Assembly (NCBI GenBank): GCA_965369385.1
Contig: CBDUQP010000064.1
Location: 1 to 18,545 of the forward strand
Length of the DNA: 18,545 bases
Direction: 5' to 3'
Source: CBDUQP01 sp965369385
GTDB lineage: Bacteria > Planctomycetota > Phycisphaerae > SM23-33
A program made the position numbers and the translations under genes. This document shows, one piece after another, positions 7,399-14,873 of the stretch; within the stretch, counting starts at the first letter, position 1, and each line of letters starts with the position of its first letter. The notes under the pieces are model-generated. The model had not been told where the DNA came from. It ran no database searches and worked only from the letters and a program-made list of their open reading frames with translations.

Positions 7399-9345
7399 TT
7401 ACTGCTGCGGAGGCGTTTTGCCTTCAGCTTCGCCTGTGTCCTCGGCCGGCGGTTCTGCGTTATCCGCAGATTCCGCGATATCGGCGGATTTAGCCTCGGT
7501 AGGCACCTCTGCTGCGGGTGTCTCATCGGCAGGTGTTTCGGGCTCGACGAACGCATCTTCGATTTCACCGACGTAGACGTCATCGAGGTCGGTCGCGTCC
7601 ACTTTTCTGCGGAGCAGATAGTAGATGATGGTTGTAGAGCATACCCAGTAGCTGAGCAATACCGCAGCGACCAGACCGATAACGAGATATACCCAGATCG
7701 AGATAACCACGGCGCTGGCGGACTCTATCGGTCCCATGGCCGCCCAACTGCACGGCGGGTGCAGATTGGCAAACGTGGGAGCCGGCCAGACCAGGTCGAG
7801 TCGGTCGGCGTTGGTGGCAAGGGTTTGGCCACCGGAGAATATTCCGGTTTTGATGAATGCATGGGTAATGGTAAGCGTGAGCAGTGCCATCCCGCGTATG
7901 AACAGGTAGCAAACCGTGCCGTGAAGCAGGGCTACCATCGCATAGAGGCCTGTTCGCCACGGGCGTTCAAACGGGTACGAAACGCTGCGGTTGAGGGCAT
8001 CGAACGTTTCCGATCCTTCCACTGCGATAGTCGGATACATCAGGGCCATGCCTGCGATCAGCCCGATCAGCATAAACGCGGCGACCGTACCGATGATGAG
8101 CGCTACTGGAAGCAGGATTGCTACGACGAGTGCTCCGATGCCCCACAGGTTCGCGATCGCCCCGCCGACAAACAGTAGCACTCCCGCAACGAATATGATT
8201 CCGAGCGGAAGCAGTGGAGCCAGGAAAAGGTGCATGAACTTCTCGCGGGAGAACTTCAGTGCTTGTGCGATTGAGAGCATTTCTTCGCGTGCGGCATGCA
8301 CGGCGGCCATGCGGTAGATCGCGCCTACGAAGAAGGCCCAAGCTGCCAGTGTGATCGCAAGGAACACGATGGCGAACAACCAATGCCTGCATACCAGCCA
8401 GATTAAACCATGGCCGGCCATCAGAACCCAGAACACGAAGCCTCTGGGCTCCGCAGGAGCGCGTCCCGCGGGAATTCTGGGTGCTGCTATGGCGACAGGC
8501 TGGATTGCCTTCCCGTCCAGAATCCCTTGGTATTCATCAAGACCGGTCAGGAAGTTGCCTTTGCGGACGGCTGTGATAGCTTCGCCGAGGCAGTTGGACT
8601 CGTGTGCGATGAAGCTTTCGAAGATCGTTCTTCCGCGTACCTGAAGTGCCTCGCGTTCGAATGCCAATCTCCCTTGGGCTATGGCGAGAGTTCCTTTGGC
8701 GAAAGCGTCATCGAGAGCCTTGTAGTCCTTGGCCTGCTTATCTTCGTCTTCTTCCTTGTCGATTTCCTTGGCTTTGGCATCTCTGCTGGCTGGCAGGAGA
8801 TTGTAGACGCGATCAATGGCTTCGTCGCGACTATCGGCTGCTTCGTCGAGGAGTTGCGACCAACTCTTCTTGCCCTTGGCCTTGGCCAAGATATCGCTAG
8901 CGCTGGCGGGTTTGTACCCGCCCTCCAGATCTTTGTCTTCCTTGGTGTTGCTGTCATTGACCTTCGTGCGGAACACGGCCTGGAGCGACGTTCCGCCAAG
9001 TCCCCTATTTGCAAACCGGCGTAGATCGTGGGCCTCGTTCTTCCAGCTGGCCTTGATCCTGGCCGCGGCCTCGAGCTTGCCTTCTTCCCATTTCTCAAGC
9101 TGCTCGTTGTATTGCGGGCCGGGTGTTGCGATGTAGGCCATCACATCGCCATCGCGGACCGTGTTATCAAACATGCTCCAGATGCCGTCCAGCACATGGC
9201 CGGCGACGAAGATCACCGTAATAGCTGCCAACGCCAGCAGAAGTTTGCTCGGCTGGCGTGCCATTCGGAAGCTCTTGAAAATATGCGTGAAGCTGAAGAC
9301 TTCTCCCCAGCTTATCTGTCGAATCCGATCCTTGCCTTCACTCAT
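7399..9345 (-). CDS. Large polytopic membrane protein with acidic tail, function unknown
   Basis: The 648-residue product has one hydrophobic segment near the N-terminus (about 34-52), then a ~245-residue charged, mostly helical region (55-300). A cluster of roughly seven hydrophobic segments follows (about 302-345, 372-397, 400-437, 465-495, 541-577). The last ~70 residues (580-648) are Pro/Glu/Ala-rich and very acidic, ending in GKTPPQQ, and probably disordered. The phrase TFDALNRSVSYPFERPWR (447-464) lies in the loop between membrane helices; it reminds me of integral-membrane proteins of the GPDPase_memb/YckC-like type, but the match is not firm. I cannot assign a function. The gene stands alone, diverging from hflX across 317 bp. 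An AGAGAG lies a few bases before the ATG. The two-part hydrophobic layout suggests the charged region faces one compartment as a discrete domain. Confidence 0.85.
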   Translation of the reverse strand: MSEGKDRIRQISWGEVFSFTHIFKSFRMARQPSKLLLALAAITVIFVAGHVLDGIWSMFDNTVRDGDVMAYIATPGPQYNEQLEKWEEGKLEAAARIKASWKNEAHDLRRFANRGLGGTSLQAVFRTKVNDSNTKEDKDLEGGYKPASASDILAKAKGKKSWSQLLDEAADSRDEAIDRVYNLLPASRDAKAKEIDKEEDEDKQAKDYKALDDAFAKGTLAIAQGRLAFEREALQVRGRTIFESFIAHESNCLGEAITAVRKGNFLTGLDEYQGILDGKAIQPVAIAAPRIPAGRAPAEPRGFVFWVLMAGHGLIWLVCRHWLFAIVFLAITLAAWAFFVGAIYRMAAVHAAREEMLSIAQALKFSREKFMHLFLAPLLPLGIIFVAGVLLFVGGAIANLWGIGALVVAILLPVALIIGTVAAFMLIGLIAGMALMYPTIAVEGSETFDALNRSVSYPFERPWRTGLYAMVALLHGTVCYLFIRGMALLTLTITHAFIKTGIFSGGQTLATNADRLDLVWPAPTFANLHPPCSWAAMGPIESASAVVISIWVYLVIGLVAAVLLSYWVCSTTIIYYLLRRKVDATDLDDVYVGEIEDAFVEPETPADETPAAEVPTEAKSADIAESADNAEPPAEDTGEAEGKTPPQQ

Positions 9346-9662
9346 GGTTTGCTACTCTCTGTTAGGGTTAACAAGGTGATAGTATTTTGACTATAAATAC
9401 GAACACACAGTTGCCACCATCCGGCGAGAGACTTTCGAGCCCGAATGGAGCAACCTTGCTTTGCTTAACATCGACCTTTGCAAAGCTTAGACTTTAATCG
9501 CTGTGAATTATACGCTTGAGGGCGGGGTTGGCAACAGCTTTGCCTTCCGGCTGGCAAGAGAAACATTTGTGCAATCAAGCCGGTCATCCTTATAGGTGTG
9601 TCACATAGTGAGCGATTGTTCTATAATCAAAAGCTGCTCGGGGGAAGAATCCAGAGATAATT
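9346..9662. promoter_or_regulatory. Divergent intergenic region between the 648-residue membrane protein gene and hflX
   Basis: The 317-bp stretch has no convincing gene. It must hold the promoters of both flanking genes. A TATAGT on the minus strand (plus coordinates 9390-9395) is a candidate -10 for the membrane protein gene, with no good -35. A 10-bp palindrome CTTTGCAAAG lies at 9476-9485. The hflX promoter is listed separately. Confidence 0.5.
9598..9627 (+). promoter_or_regulatory. Candidate promoter of hflX
   Basis: A perfect TATAAT (9622-9627) lies 35 bp before the hflX ATG. The best -35 is GTGTCA (9598-9603), four of six bases, with an 18-bp spacer. Transcription would start near 9634, leaving a leader of about 28 bases with GGGGAAGA and a nearer AGAG before the ATG. 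The -10 is strong and the -35 weak. Confidence 0.5.
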
Positions 9663-10973
9663 ATGACAGAACTTAAACGTAACAACCTTTCGGTCCAAAC
9701 TGAACGTGTACTTCTCGTAAGCGTATTGTTACCAGGCTCTACGACAGATCCCTCCGACCCGGTTGGCGAACTGCGGAGGCTCGTGCGCACCGCCGGCGGC
9801 GAGGTTGTGGACGAAATGGTAGCCAAACGCCGCAAGATAGATACCACATACTACGTGGGGACGGGCAAGGCCGAGGAAATAGGACAACGTGCTGAGCAGA
9901 ACCAGGTGGATGTCATAATCTTCGACAATGACCTCTCGCCAGCGCAAATAGGTGAACTGGAAAAGGTTACGAATCGAAAAATCCTGGATCGCAGCGAGTT
10001 GATACTCGATATATTTGCCGCCCATGCCCAGACCAATGAGTCTCGCTTGCAGGTTGAACTCGCCCAACTCGAGTACACATATCCCCGCTTGAAGAACATG
10101 TGGTCACATCTGGAACGCACCGGTGGCGGTATCGGTACCAGGGGCCCGGGTGAAAAGCAAATCGAGACCGACAGACGTCTTGTGCAACAGAGAGTTTCCT
10201 ATCTGAAACGCCAACTTTCTGCTATCGATCGCCGCAAGGTACGCCAAGTTCGCAGCCGCGGCGATGTGTTCAGCGTTTGCCTTGTGGGATATACCAATGC
10301 CGGAAAGAGCACGCTCATGTGTGCACTGACCGGAGCGGATGTTTTTGTGGCCGACATGCTGTTTGCCACACTGGACACCAAGACTCGCCGGTGGGATCTG
10401 GGTGACGGGCAGGAAGTGCTGCTGTCTGATACCGTCGGGTTCGTGCGGGATTTGCCTCACAAGCTGGTGGCCAGCTTCAAGGCCACGCTTGAAGAGGCAC
10501 TCCACGCTGATCTTCTCTTGCACATAGCCGACGCCAGCCACCCGCGCGTTGATCAGCAGATTGCAGCCGTCGACAGTGTGCTGGACGAATTGAAGTGTGA
10601 TCGCAGCAATCTGCTGCTTGTCCTGAACAAGGTGGACAATATCATCGATCCGACGATCCATACTGTCTTGCGGCACAAGTATCCTGATGCATTCAGGATG
10701 TCGGCCAAGACGGGCGAGGGGATCGAGGAATTCTCGCAACGGGTGAGAGAGAGTTCAGGCGGCAAGAAGGTTCAGGTGTCGTTGCATGCTGACTGCCGAA
10801 ATGGGCGGCTTATGCAGCATATTGCACAGTTCGGTGATATACTGGAACAGACCTACGATGGCAATATCGCAGAAATCAAAGCCATGATGCCATCAACGAA
10901 GGTGGAAATGCTGAGCATTTTCGGCGATGATGTGCAGGTCGTTGGTCGCCACGACCCGTGTGCGTCGTGCTGA
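9663..10973 (+). CDS. hflX: GTPase HflX
   Basis: The 436-residue protein is HflX, a GTPase that binds the 50S subunit/70S ribosome and helps split stalled or hibernating ribosomes. The N-terminal HflX domain is seen in YYVGTGKAEEIG (63-74) and IIFDNDLSPAQIGELE (85-100), then LDRSELILDIFAAHAQTNES (108-127) and GGGIGTRGPGEKQIETDRR (154-172), all classic family segments. The G domain carries GYTNAGKST (209-217, P-loop), DTVGFVRDLP (256-265, G3), NKVD (322-325, G4) and SAKTGEG (347-353, G5). The C-terminal ~70 residues form the usual small extra domain. Length is normal. It is followed at 107 bp by the SpoA protein on the same strand; whether the two share a transcript is unclear. There is no hfq-hflKC neighbourhood as in enterobacteria. 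Confidence 0.97.
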   Translation: MTELKRNNLSVQTERVLLVSVLLPGSTTDPSDPVGELRRLVRTAGGEVVDEMVAKRRKIDTTYYVGTGKAEEIGQRAEQNQVDVIIFDNDLSPAQIGELEKVTNRKILDRSELILDIFAAHAQTNESRLQVELAQLEYTYPRLKNMWSHLERTGGGIGTRGPGEKQIETDRRLVQQRVSYLKRQLSAIDRRKVRQVRSRGDVFSVCLVGYTNAGKSTLMCALTGADVFVADMLFATLDTKTRRWDLGDGQEVLLSDTVGFVRDLPHKLVASFKATLEEALHADLLLHIADASHPRVDQQIAAVDSVLDELKCDRSNLLLVLNKVDNIIDPTIHTVLRHKYPDAFRMSAKTGEGIEEFSQRVRESSGGKKVQVSLHADCRNGRLMQHIAQFGDILEQTYDGNIAEIKAMMPSTKVEMLSIFGDDVQVVGRHDPCASC

Positions 10974-11080
10974 TTGATGGATATGAGACAATTCTTTAAC
11001 CCGTGATATTCAGGCCCGGCCGCCGGCCAGGTGTGGTTTCGCAGGAACGAAGCAACATTACCGCGACAGGGAGGTCGGCG

Positions 11081-11923
11081 GTGACACGTGGAATAGACGA
11101 AGGTAATTTATCCGAACCGAGTGCGACGGCACCGGACGCATCGGTTGCTGCGGCGCCACGGTTCTCCCTTCGACTATTGGCAGATGATTTTTCATCATGC
11201 ATTTCCGAACTCTGTCAAAGCACATGCCAAACCGTGCCCCAAGTGTCTGATGTCAGATTGTCTGATGCAGGTGAATTGGCTGTGGGCGACCGAGATTGTT
11301 CGATACCGGCGGCCCCGACGGCGTGGGGTGTGGCGTATTCGCTGAATGCTGAATCCGAGGATGATGGGGAGTTGTGGCTTGGCCTGGATTGCGGCGCGGC
11401 TGCGGTGTTGGTGAGCTGCCTTGTCGGTGGCCCGGTGGGCTCGGGCTCGCAGCGATCATCGCTCACCGCCATCGAAGAGCGTCTGATCGCGGGCTTGGTG
11501 GAAGCGGTGATGGGGGAAATTGCAGCCATCTATTTGAACGCGGCGATTGCTCCGGAGGGCGGCAGGCGTATGCAGCAGTGGGTAGCACCCGCGGATCGTG
11601 AGCTTGAGGTATTGCAGTGTGTTCTGTCGGATGGATTGGTTCAAGGGCAGCTTTGGTTGGCTGCATTGCAGAGTGGGACGAAGCCGAGGGGTTTCTGGAG
11701 CGGGAGTGGTTCGGCGGCGGTTCAGATCACTGCGGGCTTGGCGGCAGAGGGTTTGGGGGATGATGAGGTGAATGCTCTTTCACCTGGCGATCTGATAGTA
11801 ACCGATGTCCCAGCCGACAGTGATCTTACAGTGCGTATTGCCGGTATCCCTAAGTATAGTGGCCACTTAACGCTTCACGGGGACCGCCGGGCGATAACGC
11901 TGACTGACAAGTCGGACATGTAG
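11081..11923 (+). CDS. FliM/FliN-type SpoA-domain protein (orphan motor-switch-like)
   Basis: The C-terminus (VNALSPGDLIVTDVPADSDL and on to AITLTDK, about 230-276 of the 280-residue form) has the SpoA pattern: a hydrophobic-GD-hydrophobic strand, a short acidic turn, then IAGIPKYSGHLTLHGDRRAI. SpoA domains build the flagellar C-ring (FliM, FliN) and type III secretion sorting platforms. Upstream, LTAIEERLIAGLVEAVMGEI (128-147) resembles the start of the FliM middle domain, so this is closest to a divergent FliM. The N-terminal EIDALL peptide is absent; residues 1-30 are low-complexity. I chose GTG 11081 because GGGAGGT stands five bases before it. A GTG at 11003 would add 26 residues without a ribosome-binding site. 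No other flagellar gene is in the window. The call rests on pattern recognition without an alignment. Confidence 0.75.
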   Translation: MTRGIDEGNLSEPSATAPDASVAAAPRFSLRLLADDFSSCISELCQSTCQTVPQVSDVRLSDAGELAVGDRDCSIPAAPTAWGVAYSLNAESEDDGELWLGLDCGAAAVLVSCLVGGPVGSGSQRSSLTAIEERLIAGLVEAVMGEIAAIYLNAAIAPEGGRRMQQWVAPADRELEVLQCVLSDGLVQGQLWLAALQSGTKPRGFWSGSGSAAVQITAGLAAEGLGDDEVNALSPGDLIVTDVPADSDLTVRIAGIPKYSGHLTLHGDRRAITLTDKSDM

Positions 11924-11973
11924 GGTCGGCATATGTGCCTGCCTGCCGGAGGAGGGTTCGCCCATCGTTTGCC

Positions 11974-12094
11974 GCGGGTGGCATGGCGACACACAGCCGT
12001 ATCGTGGGTCGCCATGGTGTCAGTTACGCCTTGCAATCATGGCGACCCGCCTGTCCCGGCGGGCAGGCCCCTGCGGTGTTGCCATGCCACCCGC
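11974..12094. repeat. Nested inverted-repeat element
   Basis: GCGGGTGGCATGGC (11974-11987) is perfectly complementary to GCCATGCCACCCGC (12081-12094). Inside it, GGGTCGCCATG (12006-12016) pairs perfectly with CATGGCGACCC (12038-12048), and GCCTGTCCCGGCGGGCAGGC (12049-12068) folds on itself. The outer and inner arms share the word CATGGCGAC. The shape is that of a small non-coding mobile hairpin element (MITE- or REP-like). No target-site duplication or transposase is evident. Confidence 0.7.
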
Positions 12095-12238
12095 CCGAAC
12101 GACCACAACAACGATAGACATCGATTAAGATGCGATTGCTCTGATCATATGGGTTAGACCCTAAAGTTCTCGTGCGGAAAATGCCGACATAGAAGTGCCG
12201 CAGATAAGATATTTGGTCTCGGGCGCTGTCCAGACTTC

Positions 12239-12275
12239 AGACGACGGAAATTGCCAGATTTCCGTCGTCTTTTTT
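12239..12275 (+). terminator. Strong intrinsic terminator
   Basis: AGACGACGGAAAT (12239-12251) pairs perfectly with ATTTCCGTCGTCT (12258-12270) around the loop TGCCAG, followed by a run of six T (12270-12275). On the minus strand the hairpin is not followed by a T-run, so it acts on plus-strand transcripts. It lies 316 bp beyond the SpoA gene stop, so it either ends a long 3' UTR or a separate short RNA. Confidence 0.88.
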
Positions 12276-12336
12276 ATGCGCCCATGCACGGCGTAGCGGT
12301 GCGTAATATCTGTAAATAAAGGCTCTTGCAGGACTG

Positions 12337-13938
12337 CTACTTTGCGTATTCGATGCAACGAAGTTCGCGGACCAGCGTTACCTTAACCTCGCCTGGGTAC
12401 TGCATTTCTTCTTCAACCCGCCTGGCGACATCGCGGGCGATCTTGGCTGACAGGCGATCGTCCACATCGGAGGGATTCACAATAACGCGAACCTCGCGTC
12501 CGGCCTGAATGGCATATGCCGACTGGACGCCTTCGAAGGCTGTGGCGATTTCTTCGAGCTTCTGCAGCCGCTGGATATAGCGGTCCAGGCTTTCGCGTCT
12601 TGCGCCCGGCCGTGATGCGCTGATCGCATCGGCCGCGGCGACGATGGGCGTGAAGATACTGTCGGCTTCGATATCGTTGTGGTGTGCGGCTGCGGCGTTT
12701 ATGACTTCCGGTCGTTCGTTATAGCGTTTGAGCAGGTCAGCGCCAATTTCGGGGTGTCCGCCTTCCACTTCGTGATCGACGGCTTTGCCGATATCATGCA
12801 GCAGTCCGCATCGCTTGGCGATCATACCGTCCAGGCCGAGTTCGTCGGCGATAAGCTGCGACAGATAGGCGACGTCGAGCGAGTGTTCGAGCACATTCTG
12901 CCCGTAGCTCGTTCTGAAGTGCAGGCGTCCCAGGAGTTCGACAAGTTTCTGGTGCAGTCCACGTACTTTGCACTCCAGAGTAACCCGCTTGCCTTCTTCC
13001 ATAATTTGTTTTTGCACTTCGCCTTCGGAGATTGCGACGAGTTCTTCGATGCGTGTGGGGTGTATGCGTCCATCCTGGATAAGGCGTTCGAGGGACCTTC
13101 TGGCGACTTCGCGTCGGACGGGGTCGAATGCGGAGACTATTACCAGCCCGGGTGTATCGTCAACGATAACATCGACGCCGGTGGCTTTTTCGAAGGCTCG
13201 AATATTACGTCCTTCTCTTCCGATTACTCTTCCCTTCATGTCATCAGAGGGGATGGAGACGGTGGAGACGGTGGATTCGCAGGTGTTGTCGGCGGCGTAA
13301 CGTTGTATAGCAGTTACGGTTATTTCGCGTGCGCGACTTTCGGCTTCCTCGTTGGCCTGTTCGATCTTCTTTTCAATCAGACCGGCACATTCCTTTTCCA
13401 TATCCTTGTCGAGGTTCTCCAGCAGGATCTTTCTGGCGTCTTCGAGGGACAGGTTTGCGACCTTGAGCAACTGGGATTTCTGCTGTGCTACCAGGTCGTT
13501 CAGGTGGCGATCTTTGTCGGCCAGGGCCTTTTCCCGTTCGACCACTGCCAGCTGGGACGCTTCGAGCATGCGTTCTTTGGTGCTCATGCCGTCAAGTTTG
13601 CGGTCGAGAACATCTTCGCGTTTTGTGATACGCTTTTCTTCTTCGCGAAGCTGCTTTCTGGTTTCCTCGGTTTCGCTGTCGAACTGCTGGCGTCTTTCGA
13701 GGAATTTGCCTTGGGCGGCGGCTTCCGCCTGTGCGATTATCTTCTCAGCTTGGGACTTGGCGGCATTTTCGGAAGCTTCAAGTTCTTTCTTGGTGGCGAC
13801 CTTTTTGGCGCGTTCAATCCATAGAGGGATCATGTATCCAACGAGGAAGGTCAGGCAGGCTATGGTAGCGGCCCATCCACCGGGTATTTCTGCCAACTGA
13901 TATTGAGTAAGCCCGTCCGCGAGGGGGAGTATATTCAT
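12337..13938 (-). CDS. rny: Ribonuclease Y
   Basis: The 533-residue protein is RNase Y, the membrane-anchored endoribonuclease that starts mRNA decay in bacteria lacking RNase E. The order is canonical: one N-terminal membrane segment (about 21-40), a long coiled coil rich in Glu, Lys, Ala and Gln (about 45-210), a KH RNA-binding domain with MKGRVIGREGRNIRAFE (234-250, GREG loop 240-243), and an HD domain with VLEHSLDVA (349-357, His352) and GLLHDIGKAVDHE (378-390, His381-Asp382). The C-terminal YPGEVKVTLVRELRCIEYAK is typical and full length. The start is fixed by AAAGGA nine bases before the ATG and by the membrane anchor right after it. Upstream lies a 935-bp hairpin-rich stretch that may include its leader. 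Confidence 0.97.
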   Translation of the reverse strand: MNILPLADGLTQYQLAEIPGGWAATIACLTFLVGYMIPLWIERAKKVATKKELEASENAAKSQAEKIIAQAEAAAQGKFLERRQQFDSETEETRKQLREEEKRITKREDVLDRKLDGMSTKERMLEASQLAVVEREKALADKDRHLNDLVAQQKSQLLKVANLSLEDARKILLENLDKDMEKECAGLIEKKIEQANEEAESRAREITVTAIQRYAADNTCESTVSTVSIPSDDMKGRVIGREGRNIRAFEKATGVDVIVDDTPGLVIVSAFDPVRREVARRSLERLIQDGRIHPTRIEELVAISEGEVQKQIMEEGKRVTLECKVRGLHQKLVELLGRLHFRTSYGQNVLEHSLDVAYLSQLIADELGLDGMIAKRCGLLHDIGKAVDHEVEGGHPEIGADLLKRYNERPEVINAAAAHHNDIEADSIFTPIVAAADAISASRPGARRESLDRYIQRLQKLEEIATAFEGVQSAYAIQAGREVRVIVNPSDVDDRLSAKIARDVARRVEEEMQYPGEVKVTLVRELRCIEYAK

Positions 13939-14873
13939 GGCACGTTTCCTTTCGGTAGGGGACGTGCCGGATATGCAGCAGCAGGCTCAGACGGGCGTTT
14001 GATACATAGGCCCGATTCAGCAAGATTGATTCACAAGCAGCTCTGGAAGCAGTGCAAACGCGGTTCGCATTGGTCCAAATTGCGCACAATACAGGACCTA
14101 CGGCGATAGGCTTTCGAATGTCGAAAACACAAGTATTGCCGTAAGTGTATTCATCGCAACCCTTTGCTTCATGCGGGGCGAATGGTTCATCCTCGGCGTT
14201 TTAATCCTGCCGAGTGGTGCAGGCTTCTGTGCGTTATCGCCCAGATCAGCCTGGACCGGACTGGAGTCCCTACGAGGGATCCCCTGTCTTCTGCTTGGTA
14301 AAGCCCCGGAGTACCCGGTTTGTTGGCTTCTGTGAATCTATGACCCCTGATTCAGGGGCCTCGTCCACAAACGGACGAATAATCAACACTCTGTGGCCCG
14401 GCATTTTTTGGTAAGTTTGCGTTTCCCTTTCGGGCGATGCTCGGTCCGCTACATACGCAGGGAAGAACTCCTATTCTGCCCTGATGTTGAGTGTCGCTTG
14501 CCGGACGGCCTGCTTTAATACATATCTCAGCCGTCACACTACACTTATAAAACAACCAGGCCGGTAACCATCCGGGTTTCCGAACTGTTGTCGATATAAC
14601 TATCCTTATCATAGTAAAACGGAACTTGCGGGGTCAAGGGCAATCGGCCAAGGCGGGGTTTCCTTTTACCGTTTTGGCAGGTATGGATGTTGCGTCCAAC
14701 CAAAGGCGATGTGCCGTCGATCATCACCGGGCCGACGCGGATATCGAATGTGTCCGATGCAGATATGGTTGAGATGGACCGTTAATTGGGCGGAATTTTC
14801 CCAAGCGTCTTGTTATATTCATGCACTCATGGCCTGTCTGGATTTCGAATTGAGGCCGAAAGGAAATTAGCAA
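13939..14873. other. 935-bp hairpin-rich region between the divergent rny and mscS-type genes
   Basis: No known gene is recognised. The central part (about 14190-14460) is dense in short perfect hairpins: CTCGGC/GCCGAG (14192-14197 with 14209-14214), TCCCT/AGGGA (14267-14279), CCCCTGA/TCAGGGG (14344-14358) and TCGTCC/GGACGA (14361-14378). ATCGCCC (14236-14242) and GGGCGAT (14432-14438), flanked by TGCGT/ACGCA (14230-14234 with 14455-14459), could close a domain of about 225 bases. GGCTTCTGTG occurs twice, 103 bp apart (14222 and 14325). On the minus strand this could be the rny leader or a separate structured RNA. The strand is undecided. I could not match it to tmRNA, RNase P RNA, SRP RNA or a standard riboswitch. 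Confidence 0.4.
14814..14819 (+). promoter_or_regulatory. Candidate -10 element of the MscS-type gene
   Basis: TATATT (14814-14819), preceded by TGT, lies 54 bp before the MscS ATG. No clear -35 is found at 16-18 bp, so this is only a plausible site. The leader then carries AAAGGA eight bases ahead of the ATG. Confidence 0.3.

Larger units (their letters stand above)
11924..12336. other. 413-bp intergenic region with hairpin element and terminator
   Basis: No coding region is convincing here. From left to right it holds a nested inverted-repeat element (11974-12094), about 145 bp of moderately structured sequence including TGCGG/CCGCA arms near 12174-12202, and a strong plus-strand terminator (12239-12275). 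About 60 bp then remain before the 3' end of the converging rny gene. Confidence 0.6.

Noticed and set aside
11003..11080. N-terminal extension of the SpoA protein from GTG 11003
   Set aside because: There is no ribosome-binding site before 11003 and the extra 26 residues are not domain-like, while GGGAGGT sits five bases before GTG 11081. The longer form is not excluded.
12679..13824. 381-codon plus-strand open frame antisense to rny
   Set aside because: It lies wholly within RNase Y, whose coiled coil, KH and HD motifs are complete. The antisense product is Phe/Gly-rich, as expected from the reverse of Glu/Lys/Ala codons.
14228..14460. Specific known RNA (tmRNA, RNase P RNA, SRP RNA, TPP, cobalamin or c-di-GMP riboswitch)
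   Set aside because: Words such as CTGATCTGG and GGGAAACGCAAAC on the minus strand recall TPP and GEMM elements, but the other obligatory motifs and pairings of those classes are missing. I kept only a generic structured-region call.
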